A stretch of 64,000 bases of DNA, from contig JAIXMP010000042.1 of the NCBI GenBank assembly GCA_025677815.1, positions 62,001 to 126,000 of the forward strand. Direction: 5' to 3'. This stretch comes from Phascolomyces articulosus (taxonomy: Eukaryota > Mucoromycota > Mucoromycetes > Mucorales > Lichtheimiaceae). Made by a program: the position numbers and the translations under genes. Below, one piece after another: positions 8,724 through 20,718 of the stretch (positions within the stretch are counted from its first letter, which is position 1; each line of letters opens with the position of its first letter). Under the pieces are notes generated by a model. That model was not told where the DNA came from. It worked only from the letters and a program-made list of their open reading frames with translations, and made no database searches.

Positions 8724-11700
8724 TCTTTTGGATGGGAGGTTTGAGATTTTGATATATATATATATGTCAAGTACTCTAGTAATTTTTTTGAAAGAAGCTT
8801 CTTTATTAATGATGTTTATACAAATATAATATACTATATCTTGTAGATCATGTTTCCATTAATTAGACAAACAATATATTCTATCGAAAGTGACACGCAT
8901 GAATACAACCCAAAGTATGAAAGCTTTGTTTTTTGTCCTACATCAATTTCGAAACTATTGAGCCAACTGTCAAATCTCACTTTGCAATCAGCTAAAATGG
9001 TCAAAGTTTTATATCTACATATGTTTTGTGCATCGTTTAAAATTAAAACATCATAATTTACTATATATATATATATATCGTTACCACAATAACAAATTAG
9101 TAATGAATAATGAGATTACGTAGTGGAGAGCAAGATATTATCATTATGTTTTTGTCTTAAGAAAATATGCAAATATATATTAGATTTGAATTTCTACTTG
9201 TATACCGACAGTTACCAGCATCAAACACTTATTTCATAAATCAAATCTAAGCCAAAAATCACAATAGTAGTGACATCCTTTTATTAACATTATGAATAAA
9301 TTCATATTATTTCAGTGAACAAAATTTATAGTCGCATCATTACATAAAAAAGACATGGTAATCAAAATTCTAAGCTAGTTCATAGGTTACCTACTTACTA
9401 TCTAAAGGGGGTTTGTAAACCTACCAACTTTTGTGCACAGCACCTTTATGGAGCAAAGTTCAGCTGAGAGATTTGTCTCCCTGGGGTGAAGGGTGCTCTG
9501 CCTGTATGTGGTATTGACCTAATTTTCTAGTGTACAGGATTTTTCCTTCGATTTGGCGCTTGATTTTTTCAGTTCTGTACTAAGGTGACTATCCCATTGG
9601 CGGAAAGATATTTTTTACTTGGCGCGACGTTTTTTTCATTTTGGTGTAGTATTATAAAAAAAACGTTTGCAATCTAAGCAAAAATTCCGAACTAGTGGCG
9701 CAGCCAAGCCCGTACAAAATTTTACAGCAGTTTAAAAATCCTGAAATTTTTACTGAAAAATTCTTTCCCTTTTCTTTCTTCAGACTTTACGAAAACATGG
9801 TATGTAATATTTTAAATGGAATGGTTTCGTGCTGTTTTTTATTATAAATGATGATTTCGATTTTATTTGCACGTCAGTCTGAACCTGTTTTGTGGATATT
9901 CTTAATCGCTTTTTTTTCTGATATAATAATGACGACAATTAGTTTGAGATTGTTTGTGTTATTTCATTCCTCGTAATAATGATTTACTGACACCAGTTAT
10001 GATGAACTTTAGGTGTACGGATTTCTTACAAGCTAATTGATTGCTCCCTTGCAAACAATAAATGGAAGGATTGAAATCAATACTTGAAATATTACAAGAA
10101 AGAATATTTCACTTGTAGAAGTTTTATGGCATATCTTTTGAGGCGAGTCTCAAAAGAAAAAGTTATAATATGGCTTGCTGGGTTCCTAGAAAGGGAAGGG
10201 TATTGTGTGAAAATAAGAAGAGTGAAAATAAATTTAAAAAGGACTCAGGAGAAATGATTGGGCTGAAAAGATACATGAATATATACCTAAAATGAAAAAT
10301 GATGTAGAAGTGAGTGCAATACTTGTGGTTAACCTTGACTTAATGACAACGGGTACCACATTAAAGCTCATAGAGTTTCTTTATAAATTACGTTAAATGG
10401 AAAATAAAATATAAGTTTTACATAAAAAATTGCATATTGTCTCTGTATTTTAGATCTTGGGTCACAAAGAAAAAAAGATTTTGGATACTCTTCAATATAC
10501 ATCCACAGTTTAAGAAGCTATCAGTGAATCTTATTTTTTTCTCGATTTATGAACTAAAATGTCACCTATATATTTGTGCCAATATAGTTATGAGTTAGTG
10601 CTGTGTACCAGAAGGAAGGGATTTTAGGAAAGGGTATGATCTTGGATAAAAAGAATTAACTCGACTATACATTAATTCTAGAGATGAATGAAATTGGTCC
10701 ATGATCATTTACTGCAGCTAAAAAAGATGGAGCAATCTAAACCTATGTGCTTTTTGTGTTGTGATCATTCCTGTTCAGTGAATCTATTGGTTACATTCGT
10801 ATATGTAAACTAAATAAAGCACAACATACTACAGTTCAGTAATCAGTGCTTTCTTCGAGAGCTTGGATACTATTTAACAAGGATCAAAAGGACAGTTCTA
10901 GTGTTAATAAGATTAAATCTATTACACTAAAAATTGCAGTTACAGTCAGAAAAGTGAATATTAAATTAGCATTTCTAACATTCCAACATAGTAAACGTCG
11001 TAATGATGTTTACCAACATACATCATATTGCATATAGAGTTATAACAAATGAACAATATTAGCAAGCATTATCGGGTTTACACTACAAAATCGTCATGTT
11101 TTAGTGAATATCTTTATTGTGAGCGAGGACAGAATCACAGTTTTCCCTTCTCAACATGATCCACCATTTTCTCTTTCCTCTAAAAATATGATACTACGAT
11201 GTAGCAAATTTATAACGTATCAAAATTTCGTGTTTTAATTCCGGGTTTGTAAGAAAAAATACATTTTATGTACATCTTTAAAATGAGTGAGATATTGGTC
11301 AGTGGCTTTGTCATTCAATTTACTGTTTATATTTACATTAGTGTAGGCAAGTTATAACTGTCATTTTTCTTACTTCAACTTTCTCCTCTTATATCATCTC
11401 CCCAAAAAATTTCTCAATATTATTCCTCAATTGATTTTCTTATAAATGGAAAAATATATACAATCTGTTTTATAATTTTTTTTCAACGGTATCCCAAAGT
11501 TGCTTGGTTTTGGCAGATTTAGAAGGACATAATGAATTCAAAATATCTCTACTTGAGCCCAGGTTAGAGTCACTGAGGTAAACATCTTATATTTGATAAA
11601 TAAGCATATATATGCTAGATATTTATCAAGGCATCACACACATAACATGCTTCTATTATAAAAACCTATCTTTTTATTACCATATTGCCTTACTTTACCT

Positions 11701-12649
11701 ACGTTTAACTTATCGAAACTCCATATTTCATTGAATATCATATTTAAATGATGCAACTTATAGCTATAGATTCAAGATTAATAAAAATATATCAGAACGT
11801 GATTTTGTTCATGAATAATTAGATATCGGATGAATATATATATAGGTTTTATATATATGTACAAAACAATAAACTAACACTACTGGACTCCTTATTTTAT
11901 ATTATAGGTATTCGATCTCACTCATCGTGCAGTGCCTCGTTTTTTATTTTAAATTATACATATCATTTTCTTTCTGGAGGAGAAGACTGCAAGTAAATAA
12001 AGCCCTACGGATAAGGTGTTCTATATCAGAGTTGTTCTAGTACAAATTTTTATAATTCCAAGATCTTCTAAAAATTGGTAAATGAATTTACTGTATGTGA
12101 TAATACATGTACGTTGCATAAAATAAATACGTTGTGTATCCTTGTTGAGCCTTATAAATAAAAAATGAAACAATCAAAATAAACGGTGAGATAAACTCGA
12201 TAGATATGTAAGTCCTCTAGTTGAACATTTTCATGCTTCCTCAGAATGTTGATATGTATATTGTTCAATATCTATAAGAAACATGCAGGTGCTTAGAAAA
12301 GAATATGATTCAAAGTACATAAAAACATAACCAGTAGGATGAAGTGTTATGCTGCAATCTGCCTTTTTTTTTGTAATTCATTGTACCACACTTGTTTACA
12401 GGAGAAATGGGATACAAACCTCAACAAATCAACCAGTTTTATGATGAAAAAAAAAACCATTAAAGGTAAGTGATTCTCAATATGCATAAGAAAAAAAAAT
12501 AGTTTATTAAATAGCAAATTTACATGGGGGGACGGATGATCAAAAAGAAGGTGTAGGAAAAATAAGTACGTTTAATGAGGAGGGTATTATGACTATTTTC
12601 TTTGTAAAGGTGTTGTATATTATCTTATATAAAAAAGTTGTCGTTTATT
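8724..12649. other. gene-poor 3.9-kb stretch with relics only
   Basis: No intact gene. Holds an orphan promoter-like block with three TTGGCG motifs and an ATG directly followed by GTATGT (9552-9877), a coding-like stretch around 10250-10400 (NDWAEKIHEYIPKMKNDVEV) and a minus-strand terminal-exon-like frame at 11470-11580. A perfect 8-bp hairpin (CTTTTGAG…CTCAAAAG) lies at about 10135-10156. The rest is AT-rich. Confidence 0.5.
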
Positions 12650-14656
12650 CTAAAATTGCATCTTGAAATGGAACGGACCACCACCTCCACCGCCACCGCT
12701 ACCCGGAAAACCGCCACCTCCAAATGGAAAACCACCTTGGAAATGAGCAAATGGATTTCCACCGCGTTGTTGATGGAATGGATGACCACCACCCCCTCCG
12801 CCTTGACCATTCTCAGGATCATACGGATCATAACCGTTATCATATTGTTGACGCATTTCTACATAACAAACAAGACGTATGAGTTTAAGTTAAAATAAAA
12901 TATAGGGTTATACCCTCTCCACCCCTAATAAGCTCAGCCCAATTGTTGATCCTATCAAAATTGAAAAGCTTACCATCATCACTCAAAACTTCATACGCTT
13001 GATTTATATCTGCCATCTTTTTCTCCACCTCATCTCGCGATAAATCACCAGAATACTTGTCAGGATGCCATTCTTGTGCTTTTCGTCTATAAGCCTTTTT
13101 GATATCCCGTTTATCTGCATCACGTGACACATCTAAAATTTTGTAGTAATCCCTTCGTTTGCTCTGCCGTAACATTTGTTGCGCTCTTTGCAACAAATGT
13201 CGTACACGGTTATTTTGACCACCACTCACATCATTGGCCTTTTCAAGCACCCGGACTGCTTCTTCAAACTCGTTTTGTTTTAATTTGTAATCACCCATAT
13301 TGATTAATGCATCCAAATTATCCTCTTCTAATCCCAATGTAGCAGAACACCATTTGTCGATTTGATCTTTACGATTCTCAGCAGCAATTTTACATGCTAG
13401 TTCATAACATTTGATATGGAGTCGTTTCGGTAGCGAAGATACGTCCAATTCTTTGACCAAAGCATCATAGGGTTCGTCTAATTCAGTAACTATGCCTTTG
13501 GAAGAGGAAGTACCAATCATTTTGTTCGCTGCTGTGGCATAACGTTTAGCATCAAAATCATCTTGTGCTTTGTTGATTTCTTTGTCCATTTTTTTGATTT
13601 GTCGAAAAAATTTTTTGCATTGTTTTTGTTCTGGGTCGTAATGTAAACATTGCTTAAGTTGTGAAAGTGCTCCCTGAGGTTCGTAAAGTGAAAAAAAGTT
13701 GATTTTGGCAAGACGAACCAATATTTCTGGATCTGAAGGGTTTAAATAAGCTGCTCGACTATATAAATATAAGAAATAATGAAACACCATTAGTTATCTC
13801 TATTCTTTTTCTAATGAAGCAAAATGAAAAAAGTCAACAATAGAAAGATATATAAAAACATACGTCAAATCGCCTGCTGCTTCTACAATTTCGCCTTTGG
13901 CAATATGACAATTGGCACGTAAAATACGTAAACGAACTAATTGAGGTGCAGTTGAGATAACATTGGATGCATATTGAATACATTCATCATAATTTCCATT
14001 TTTGTACGCCTTCTCTGTAGCAAGTAATGTTGATTCTGCATCTTTTACAGATTGAAGCTAGATTATTTGAATATCAAAGTTAGATCGATAAGATATGTTT
14101 TTTTTGCTTGTTTGTTTCTTAAATAAAAATAACCCATTCACACAAACTTACCAAAGCAGCAGCTTCTGTGTTCTTTGGGTGGTTCTTGATATATTTTTCT
14201 AAATCCATCTTGGCCAAGGAAAAATCACCTTCTTTCACATAGATGCGTGCCCGCTGCATCAATGCTTGGTCAAAATCAGGCTTCAGATCAAGAATCTTTG
14301 AAAAATCATCAGCGGCTGCATTGTTACGACCCAAAGATAAATAGGCCGTGGCTCGTTTATAGTATGAAAGATAATTATCTGGATCCTTTTCTATAGAGTA
14401 ACGGGTGAGCTGATTGCTTTTTTTAAAAAACAAATTGGTTCAAGTTTCAAGGATAAATATTTAACAATCCATGAAGATCCAACGAAGAACACTTACGAAT
14501 GGCAGCGTCAAAGCTTATCAAAGCGTCATTCAATTGTCCAGAAATGAGAAGTTGATTTCCTTCTGAAAGATATTGTTGAGTACTTTTATCTGCAAAAACA
14601 GAAACAGGGAATAAGAGTGGGAGCACACATGCGATGAGATATCGATGGTGCTTCAT
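12650..14656 (-). CDS. DNAJC3/P58IPK-type ER co-chaperone (TPR repeats plus J domain)
   Basis: Five exons: 14656-14497, 14390-14152, 14057-13864, 13758-12974 and 12858-12650, giving 528 aa, close to animal DNAJC3 (about 504 aa). It starts with a signal peptide (MKHHRYLIACVLPLLFPV). TPR repeats follow from about residue 25 (EGNQLLISGQLNDALISFD; DPDNYLSYYKRATAYLSLGR) to about 390. A J domain near residue 400 (RRDYYKILDVSRDADKRDIK) carries the HPD motif (WHPDKYSGD) needed to stimulate Hsp70. The tail is Gly/Phe-rich after YDNGYDPYDPENG. No HDEL-type retention signal is visible. It should act in the ER lumen, presenting misfolded clients to BiP. The last intron lies inside the J domain, and the alternative read-through frame ends shortly after, so the splice at 12974/12858 is required. 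Confidence 0.93.
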
Positions 14657-16127
14657 TGTTGAAGTGAGATTGATAGAGAGAGAGGGAGACAGTAAAAAGT
14701 AGAGAAGAAAGAAAAAGATATAATACTTCGATGCCAGGAATGGTAATCTATTGGAATTCAGAAGTGGACTTTCATGTGGGCAACTTTTATTGGCCACTGA
14801 ACTGGTTAAACCATCTTGCGGTTCCTGGGGAGCTGAAAGCTGACCCAATCAATACTTGGCGACAAATTAAATGTTGTCACTATCGTGTTTAAGAATACGA
14901 TCATGCATTAGTTCACCGACCGATTATAAAATTTACATAATTATGAATCCTACACCCATTTATTTTCAAAATCCTTTTCACTTATCGTATATGAGATTCA
15001 CCTGATCCAACCGAAGCCATTCTCCACTCAAAAAGTGTTTTCCATCGCTACTTAACAACGGATCTTTAAGACTAATCAATGAAAGTAAAAAAGGAAGTAT
15101 GGTACGAACTTGAGTTAAACGAAACCAGGAAACGAGGATGGATTCAGCAGTACCGCCTTACGACACAAAAATAATAAAAAATTAAATAGTCAAGCAAGTT
15201 GGATGGCTTAACACAACCACATGAAATATGGGAAAATGGTAGATTAACGAATACCTGTATAAAGATGTTGACACAATGTGATGGATTGTACGTACGTCAC
15301 GACGTGATATCAAAAAGAGCCCATTGTAGCATGCGTGGATATATGATAGGATAGTATATAAAGAATCTTCAAAGTGTAAATGCCCAATATATAACCAATA
15401 GTATGACACTATAAATGAAAATATGGGTGAGCAGACAGATATACATGACACTTCATAATAACAAATGAGATGGGTAAGGACAAAGATGGGAGACGGGACA
15501 TAGCAAACGGGGTAATGGTAAACAATTGCCAAACTATGGGTAACATGGCATCATGAAGACAAATAAACAAGATTCAAAGCATTAGGATTAAGACGATAAG
15601 CTTAAAAGAAGAATGCAAATATAACAACAAGAAAACAAAGTCTGAAAGATAAACACAGTTTTCCGGCACTATTTTATTGGATATATAGGGAAAAAAAGAA
15701 AGCGAATGATAATAGAACAGAACGTACATGTCATATCAGTTGCATAGCGCATATTTTTAACCAATCTCTTCCCCCACTCTTTCATTTTTCTTTCAAAAAT
15801 GATCCAAAACAACAAAACAGTTCTTATTCTCTATTTAAGTATGCGTCCTTTCTCTTGACTATTTTTTTAGTATAGTTTTATTTGGTGAGATGGTTATATA
15901 ATCATTAAACAGTCATAAAGTTGTTTTTTTTATTGACAAGCTCAAAGAATAATATCTACAGTAATGGTCATGTTCGCTGATTTTTTTCACGTAGTACAAT
16001 AATTCTTGGTAATCAATAAAAAATTAAAGGTTTCATAACAGTTGCAGCTTCTCTTTTCTGTACTATATACCCCCTTCTCCTCCACCATTCGAATTTTTAC
16101 ATTTGAGTTCAACATTTAATAATAATA
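14657..16127. other. divergent intergenic region between DNAJC3-like gene and F-box gene B
   Basis: 1.5 kb serving as promoter region in both directions. A minus-strand open frame at 15182-15532 looks random (repetitive Tyr/Ser/Ile, no recognisable domain). No RNA gene or repeat seen. Confidence 0.5.
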
Positions 16128-17981
16128 ATGACAGGAGCATCTTCTGCAATTCGAATTGACTTCGTCAAATATTTACCCATCGAAATTGTCTCTGTCATTC
16201 TGGACTATTTCGAAGTATTGGAACTCTTTAAACTTCTTGGCGTATCCAGAGCGTGGAAAAACCGACTTCTTGCCTTTAACAAGCTCTGGTCAAATGTTAT
16301 TATCCATGACGATGATCTCAATCTTATTGTTGTAGACGCACTGGCTGATATTGCTCATAAGGTGGAACGACTTAAATTAAGATCCGTTTGGGGTGATGAT
16401 ACCAAGAATCCTTGTGGACGAAAGATATTCAATCTCATAAAAAATGGTGCGTTTCTCACATTGGAACGCCTGGATCTTATGGGTAAATTTATTTCTTTTT
16501 TTTTTTGGACATTATCCATATAAGCCCTTCTCATTGGCTAGAAAATAACTAACCATTTATCCGGAAATTATATTAATACTATGCATTATATAGATTATAC
16601 AATCCCTCGAGAATATGATATTTATCATTTACTTGATGGAGTAGCAAATACTTTGATATCGCTCAAATTAAAACCACCAGAATCTGAACAATTCCATCCA
16701 ATCTATTTGGAAAACATCGTCTCAATTTGTAAACGTCTTGAACAGTTTTGGTGTCCCCCTAATATTGCTGTATCACCCCCTCCTCGATCTTTTTCAACAC
16801 AAGCAATAATACATGGGAATACTACAATCATTCCAACAACAGTGACATCTACATCACTTAAACAACTCATCGTCGATCCGGATGGACATACACCTGATCA
16901 TTTCGTCAAACGAATTGTTTCACTTTGTCCAAATATTCGTCGATTATCAATTCAACGATGTTCTCACCAGATGCTTGATGTTATCCAACAGCATTATGGC
17001 AATCAACTTCAGTATCTTTTATTTAATGCATCTCATGGAACTAGTTGGGCATCAAGCTGTTATTCAAAATGGGTCCCACAGGTAGAAATCTGTGTCATTG
17101 CACAACAACAGGAACAATATCAGAAACCAGAGGGCAGAGACAACAATAAACTAATAAGAAGAGAAGAAAAAGGTCTGCGTTATCTTTCAGTTTATCAATT
17201 TCCCAAGAGTAGTTGTGTATCACTTATACATCAGCATGAAAAAACATTGGAAGAGTTACATCTATCGTTCGTTTGGATGGATGGTCAAATGACGGATGAG
17301 GCAACGACAGCAGCTTTTGAAACTATTGGAAAGTTGACGAATCTTCGAGTGTTGGGTCTGGATTGTTGTTTCCATCTTCCTCAAACTGTTGTGACTATAT
17401 TGACCCGAGTATCCGTTGAGACATTACACAGTCTATACTTAATTTCAATCGACCTGTCGACTGATCGACGAGTTTTACCATTAATCAAACAATTGACGCA
17501 TTTAAAACATTTATTCGTGGGTTCAATGACCAAAGTGGATTACAACGATCTGATACAACTCATAGAACATTTTTCAAACCCTTCTCCTACGAGCAATAGT
17601 AGTTGTCTGCAAACCATTTCGATTTCTGGGAACGACTTAATACTGGATGACCGTCTATTACTAGCCATTGCACGCATTCGAACGCTTAAAAAGATTTCCA
17701 TCATTGATCCCAGACAAATTACTGAAAAAGGCGTGGATCAGTTTTGTCGAACATTGCAACGATTAAATAGTGGAAGTCTCCGTAGTTTGGTCTTTGAACG
17801 AGTTCACACTGTGAGTAATACATCTCTTCAATATCTTGCTCTCATACCCAACTTGAAAAAGATTATTTTACGTTATGTAAAATCAAACAAACTAACCCGT
17901 GAAGGTGTGACGAAATTATTGGGTGATCGAGTCATCATTCATGACGAAGCTTACCGTAGCACCTGTCAAAGATATTTATAA
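16128..17981 (+). CDS. F-box protein with leucine-rich-repeat-like region (F-box gene B)
   Basis: Two exons, 16128-16482 and 16594-17981, with a phase-1 GTAAAT..TATAG intron; product 580 aa. The F-box is at residues about 10-50 (VKYLPIEIVSVILDYFEVLE… SRAWKNRLL). The rest is built of LRR-like units (LERLDLM, LEELHLSF, LRVLGLDC, LHSLYLIS, LKHLFVGS, LRSLVFERV). It is expected to serve as a substrate adaptor of an SCF ubiquitin ligase. It is followed after about 390 bp by another F-box gene on the same strand, so the two may be an old tandem duplication that has diverged strongly. Confidence 0.83.
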
Positions 17982-18368
17982 CTTTCTTTTCGATTTATCA
18001 TGTAAATATTTATTTCATCTGTCAAATTTTTTTTATTTGTAATTTTTATATGTTGTTTCTTATCTTTCTCTATTTGTAAATGAATAATATTAATAAAAAA
18101 AGTATCCATAAACGTATGAATGAGATTATTACTCTCCAAAATAGTATAACTTATCCTAATGTAACTGAAAAAAAATTCTGTTGCATTTATTTTAATTAGG
18201 GAGAGAAAGTAAATAATCTGTTGGATGTGACTCTTCATATAATTATTAACGTCATTTTTTTATCACCCATCATTTCACAACGTAAAGAAAAAGAAAGTTT
18301 AAATTCTAAAATTTATATTTTTCTTTTTTATCACCTCTCTGTTCTAGTTTTGTGGTAAAAAGGACACC

Positions 18369-20477
18369 ATGGATGAAACTAGGCCTATGAAACGTCAACG
18401 AGGTAACATTAACACAGGATCATTGCTACCGTTCCCATATGATCGAACTGAAGTGCATCCTCCAACTGAACACTTTTCATCAGAAAATCAACCATCAGAA
18501 GATGGTCCACCACAAAATCATTTATCCGAAGAATATTCATTAGAAGCACAAATAACCAACGATGATGAACAACGCCAGCAGCATACTACTCCAGGAAACC
18601 GACAAATGATCAACTATATTTTACGTTTATTGTTTTTGAACCAGCTCGTAATCCAGCAATTATTGACAGTCCTATTGTTAGGCAATGCAGCATCAAACTA
18701 TCGTTCACGACAACAGGGTCAAGATGATCAACGAACACCTCATCATCAACAGGAGCAAGCGTTAGTTATAGTTGAGAATAAGCATGCTGATCATCAAGAT
18801 TCAAAACCATCCTGTTCAGATGCTGACTGTCACCACCAAGAGTACAAAAAAAAATATTGTTATGATCTACTCAAATTATTGCCCTGTGATGTGTTACTGT
18901 ATATTTTTTCATATATCCAAACAAAGAACGAGTGCCTGGCTTTTATGATGGTTTCCAAACACTGGCTTGAGCAAATCCCGGCTTTGACCCCTCATGTATG
19001 GAATTATAAAAGAATAAAAGTGGATAACTCGACGAAACGTGCTTTTAACAACGTGTTGTTGCACCAATCCCTTGGTCCCAAGGTCAAATTCATCGAGATT
19101 GAAAACTTTGAAAAACAGCACGATCTTTTCAAAATGATGGAAATTATCAAAAGTCAAGGATGCACAGATTTGATGCGTATCAGTACGTATAATTATGTTA
19201 AAAAGTGTTTTTTATTTGAAAACTTATTATTATTATTATTATTATTATGGGTGATAACAGCAGGGGTGATGGATCATTATAAGAAAATGATGATATTTAT
19301 CAGTATTATGTATATAGGATTCCGCCAATGTCATGTGGAGGATGGTGAACATTTATTGAACTACCTGACATCTGTAATTGCCCAAGATAATGCAAATTTG
19401 GAATTCAATGAGCAACAAGGGTCACTGTTACCAATTTTATCGATTATTCAACGTTTTCCTCGCTTGGAGGGTTTCCGATATACCGAACATGAACAACAAC
19501 AGTCATATAATCAGTCTGAATATAAAAGTATTATGCGTAACAAGAGTTTGATTCCATCCGAATTTCATCTTGCCGTTTTAATCATTGGTGCGTTTGCAGA
19601 TGTAGAAAACCCGTATCCAACTGGCTGTAGTATTAATTGTACCTCTCACCAGTTAACTACTATCATCAAACATGCAGCCAATCTTAAATTTCTGATTTTG
19701 TTACGTACCGGTGACAATATCGATTCCACTGTGATTCATGCCGTAGCTGGTCTAACTACTTTAAAGGAACTTGGACTGTTTTTTGATCTCGAGGCGAAAT
19801 CTACATTTTCTACAACAACCGAACAAAAACAACAATCACCAGCATTGAGCCCTATGCAATTTATGGCACTTTATACTTTGTTTGAAAAACATGCAGCACT
19901 AGGCAGGAGTAGCACATTGTCGTTTCTTTATCTCAATGTTGCGGACGACACGATTACGTCGCAAGTGAGCAGAATTCCTCTAAAAAATATGAATATTACA
20001 GATGGATTAAACCTTGTGTCACTTCATGGAATACATCAATTTGCTGCCCGCCTTGAACATTCCATCGGTGGTATGAAACTGGAAAAGATGACCCTTTCAT
20101 TGTTTGATTTACGTCATGAGGGTAAACATGGTATTCTACGTCAATTTACACGCTTACCAAAATTGAATAGTGTTGATTTTTCGGATTGTTGTGTGGAAAT
20201 GGAGAGTTATTGTCACTTTGTTGGTAAGTTTACCAACCTTAAAAACATTTATCAGCCATTATTCCGTTTGGATTCTTATCCTTTGAAGAAGGATCAAGAA
20301 GTAACCAGAATACAAGACGACAATGGACACCAAAAGTTATTTTATTGGATGGTTCATAAGGATGATTTACTCGTTCAAGATTATTTCATCAAAGGAAAAC
20401 GTAATCCATATGTAGTCATGACTAATGATTTACAAAAGGACTTTGCAAGGTTGAGATCAAAAATCAATACACCCTGA
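18369..20477 (+). CDS. F-box protein with leucine-rich-repeat-like region (F-box gene C)
   Basis: Best model: exons 18369-19182 and 19318-20477, product 657 aa. The 135-nt intron (GTACGT..TATAG) is in phase 1 at the same place relative to the F-box as in the other two F-box genes (MRI|R here, RFI|R in gene A). It is also free of stops and a multiple of three, so the unspliced message would encode 702 aa with an added Leu-rich hydrophobic stretch. A long polar N-terminus (about 165 aa, Gln/His-rich, with a Leu-rich helix near residues 80-110) precedes the F-box (LLKLLPCDVLLYIFSYIQTK). LRR-like units follow (LKFLILLRT, LKELGLFFD). Probably a substrate-recognition subunit of an SCF ligase; target unknown. 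Confidence 0.82.
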   Translation: MDETRPMKRQRGNINTGSLLPFPYDRTEVHPPTEHFSSENQPSEDGPPQNHLSEEYSLEAQITNDDEQRQQHTTPGNRQMINYILRLLFLNQLVIQQLLTVLLLGNAASNYRSRQQGQDDQRTPHHQQEQALVIVENKHADHQDSKPSCSDADCHHQEYKKKYCYDLLKLLPCDVLLYIFSYIQTKNECLAFMMVSKHWLEQIPALTPHVWNYKRIKVDNSTKRAFNNVLLHQSLGPKVKFIEIENFEKQHDLFKMMEIIKSQGCTDLMRISTYNYVKKCFLFENLLLLLLLLWVITAGVMDHYKKMMIFISIMYIGFRQCHVEDGEHLLNYLTSVIAQDNANLEFNEQQGSLLPILSIIQRFPRLEGFRYTEHEQQQSYNQSEYKSIMRNKSLIPSEFHLAVLIIGAFADVENPYPTGCSINCTSHQLTTIIKHAANLKFLILLRTGDNIDSTVIHAVAGLTTLKELGLFFDLEAKSTFSTTTEQKQQSPALSPMQFMALYTLFEKHAALGRSSTLSFLYLNVADDTITSQVSRIPLKNMNITDGLNLVSLHGIHQFAARLEHSIGGMKLEKMTLSLFDLRHEGKHGILRQFTRLPKLNSVDFSDCCVEMESYCHFVGKFTNLKNIYQPLFRLDSYPLKKDQEVTRIQDDNGHQKLFYWMVHKDDLLVQDYFIKGKRNPYVVMTNDLQKDFARLRSKINTP

Positions 20478-20718
20478 TGTTTATCTTTTATATTGTCCCA
20501 TTGTTAGCGAGTATATTTTTAGCATCAAAAAAGTAAATAAAATCTGTATGTAAACTTGCTCAAAAAAAAATTAGGATTGTATTATTATTTATAAATAACA
20601 GTTTTCTATTTGTTTCCTTCCTGTACATTCGTAATATTATTAGGTCCTTTAAAAAGAAGCACAAACATCAGAAATATGTCTTTTATAGGATATAAATAAC
20701 AATTAATGGTTTTTTTTA

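Noticed and set aside
12885..12973. Read-through end of the DNAJC3 exon 4 frame
   Set aside because: The frame after LSDD loses family similarity, while splicing to 12858 restores EMRQQYDNGYDPYDP typical of DNAJC3.
15182..15532. 116-codon open frame on the minus strand
   Set aside because: Composition is Tyr/Ser/Ile/His-rich without domain, no promoter or splice context; reads as random AT-rich sequence.
18369..20477. Single-exon model of F-box gene C (702 aa)
   Set aside because: The segment 19183-19317 has perfect splice signals, sits at the intron position of the paralogues and encodes hydrophobic low-complexity sequence; kept only as a possible retained isoform.
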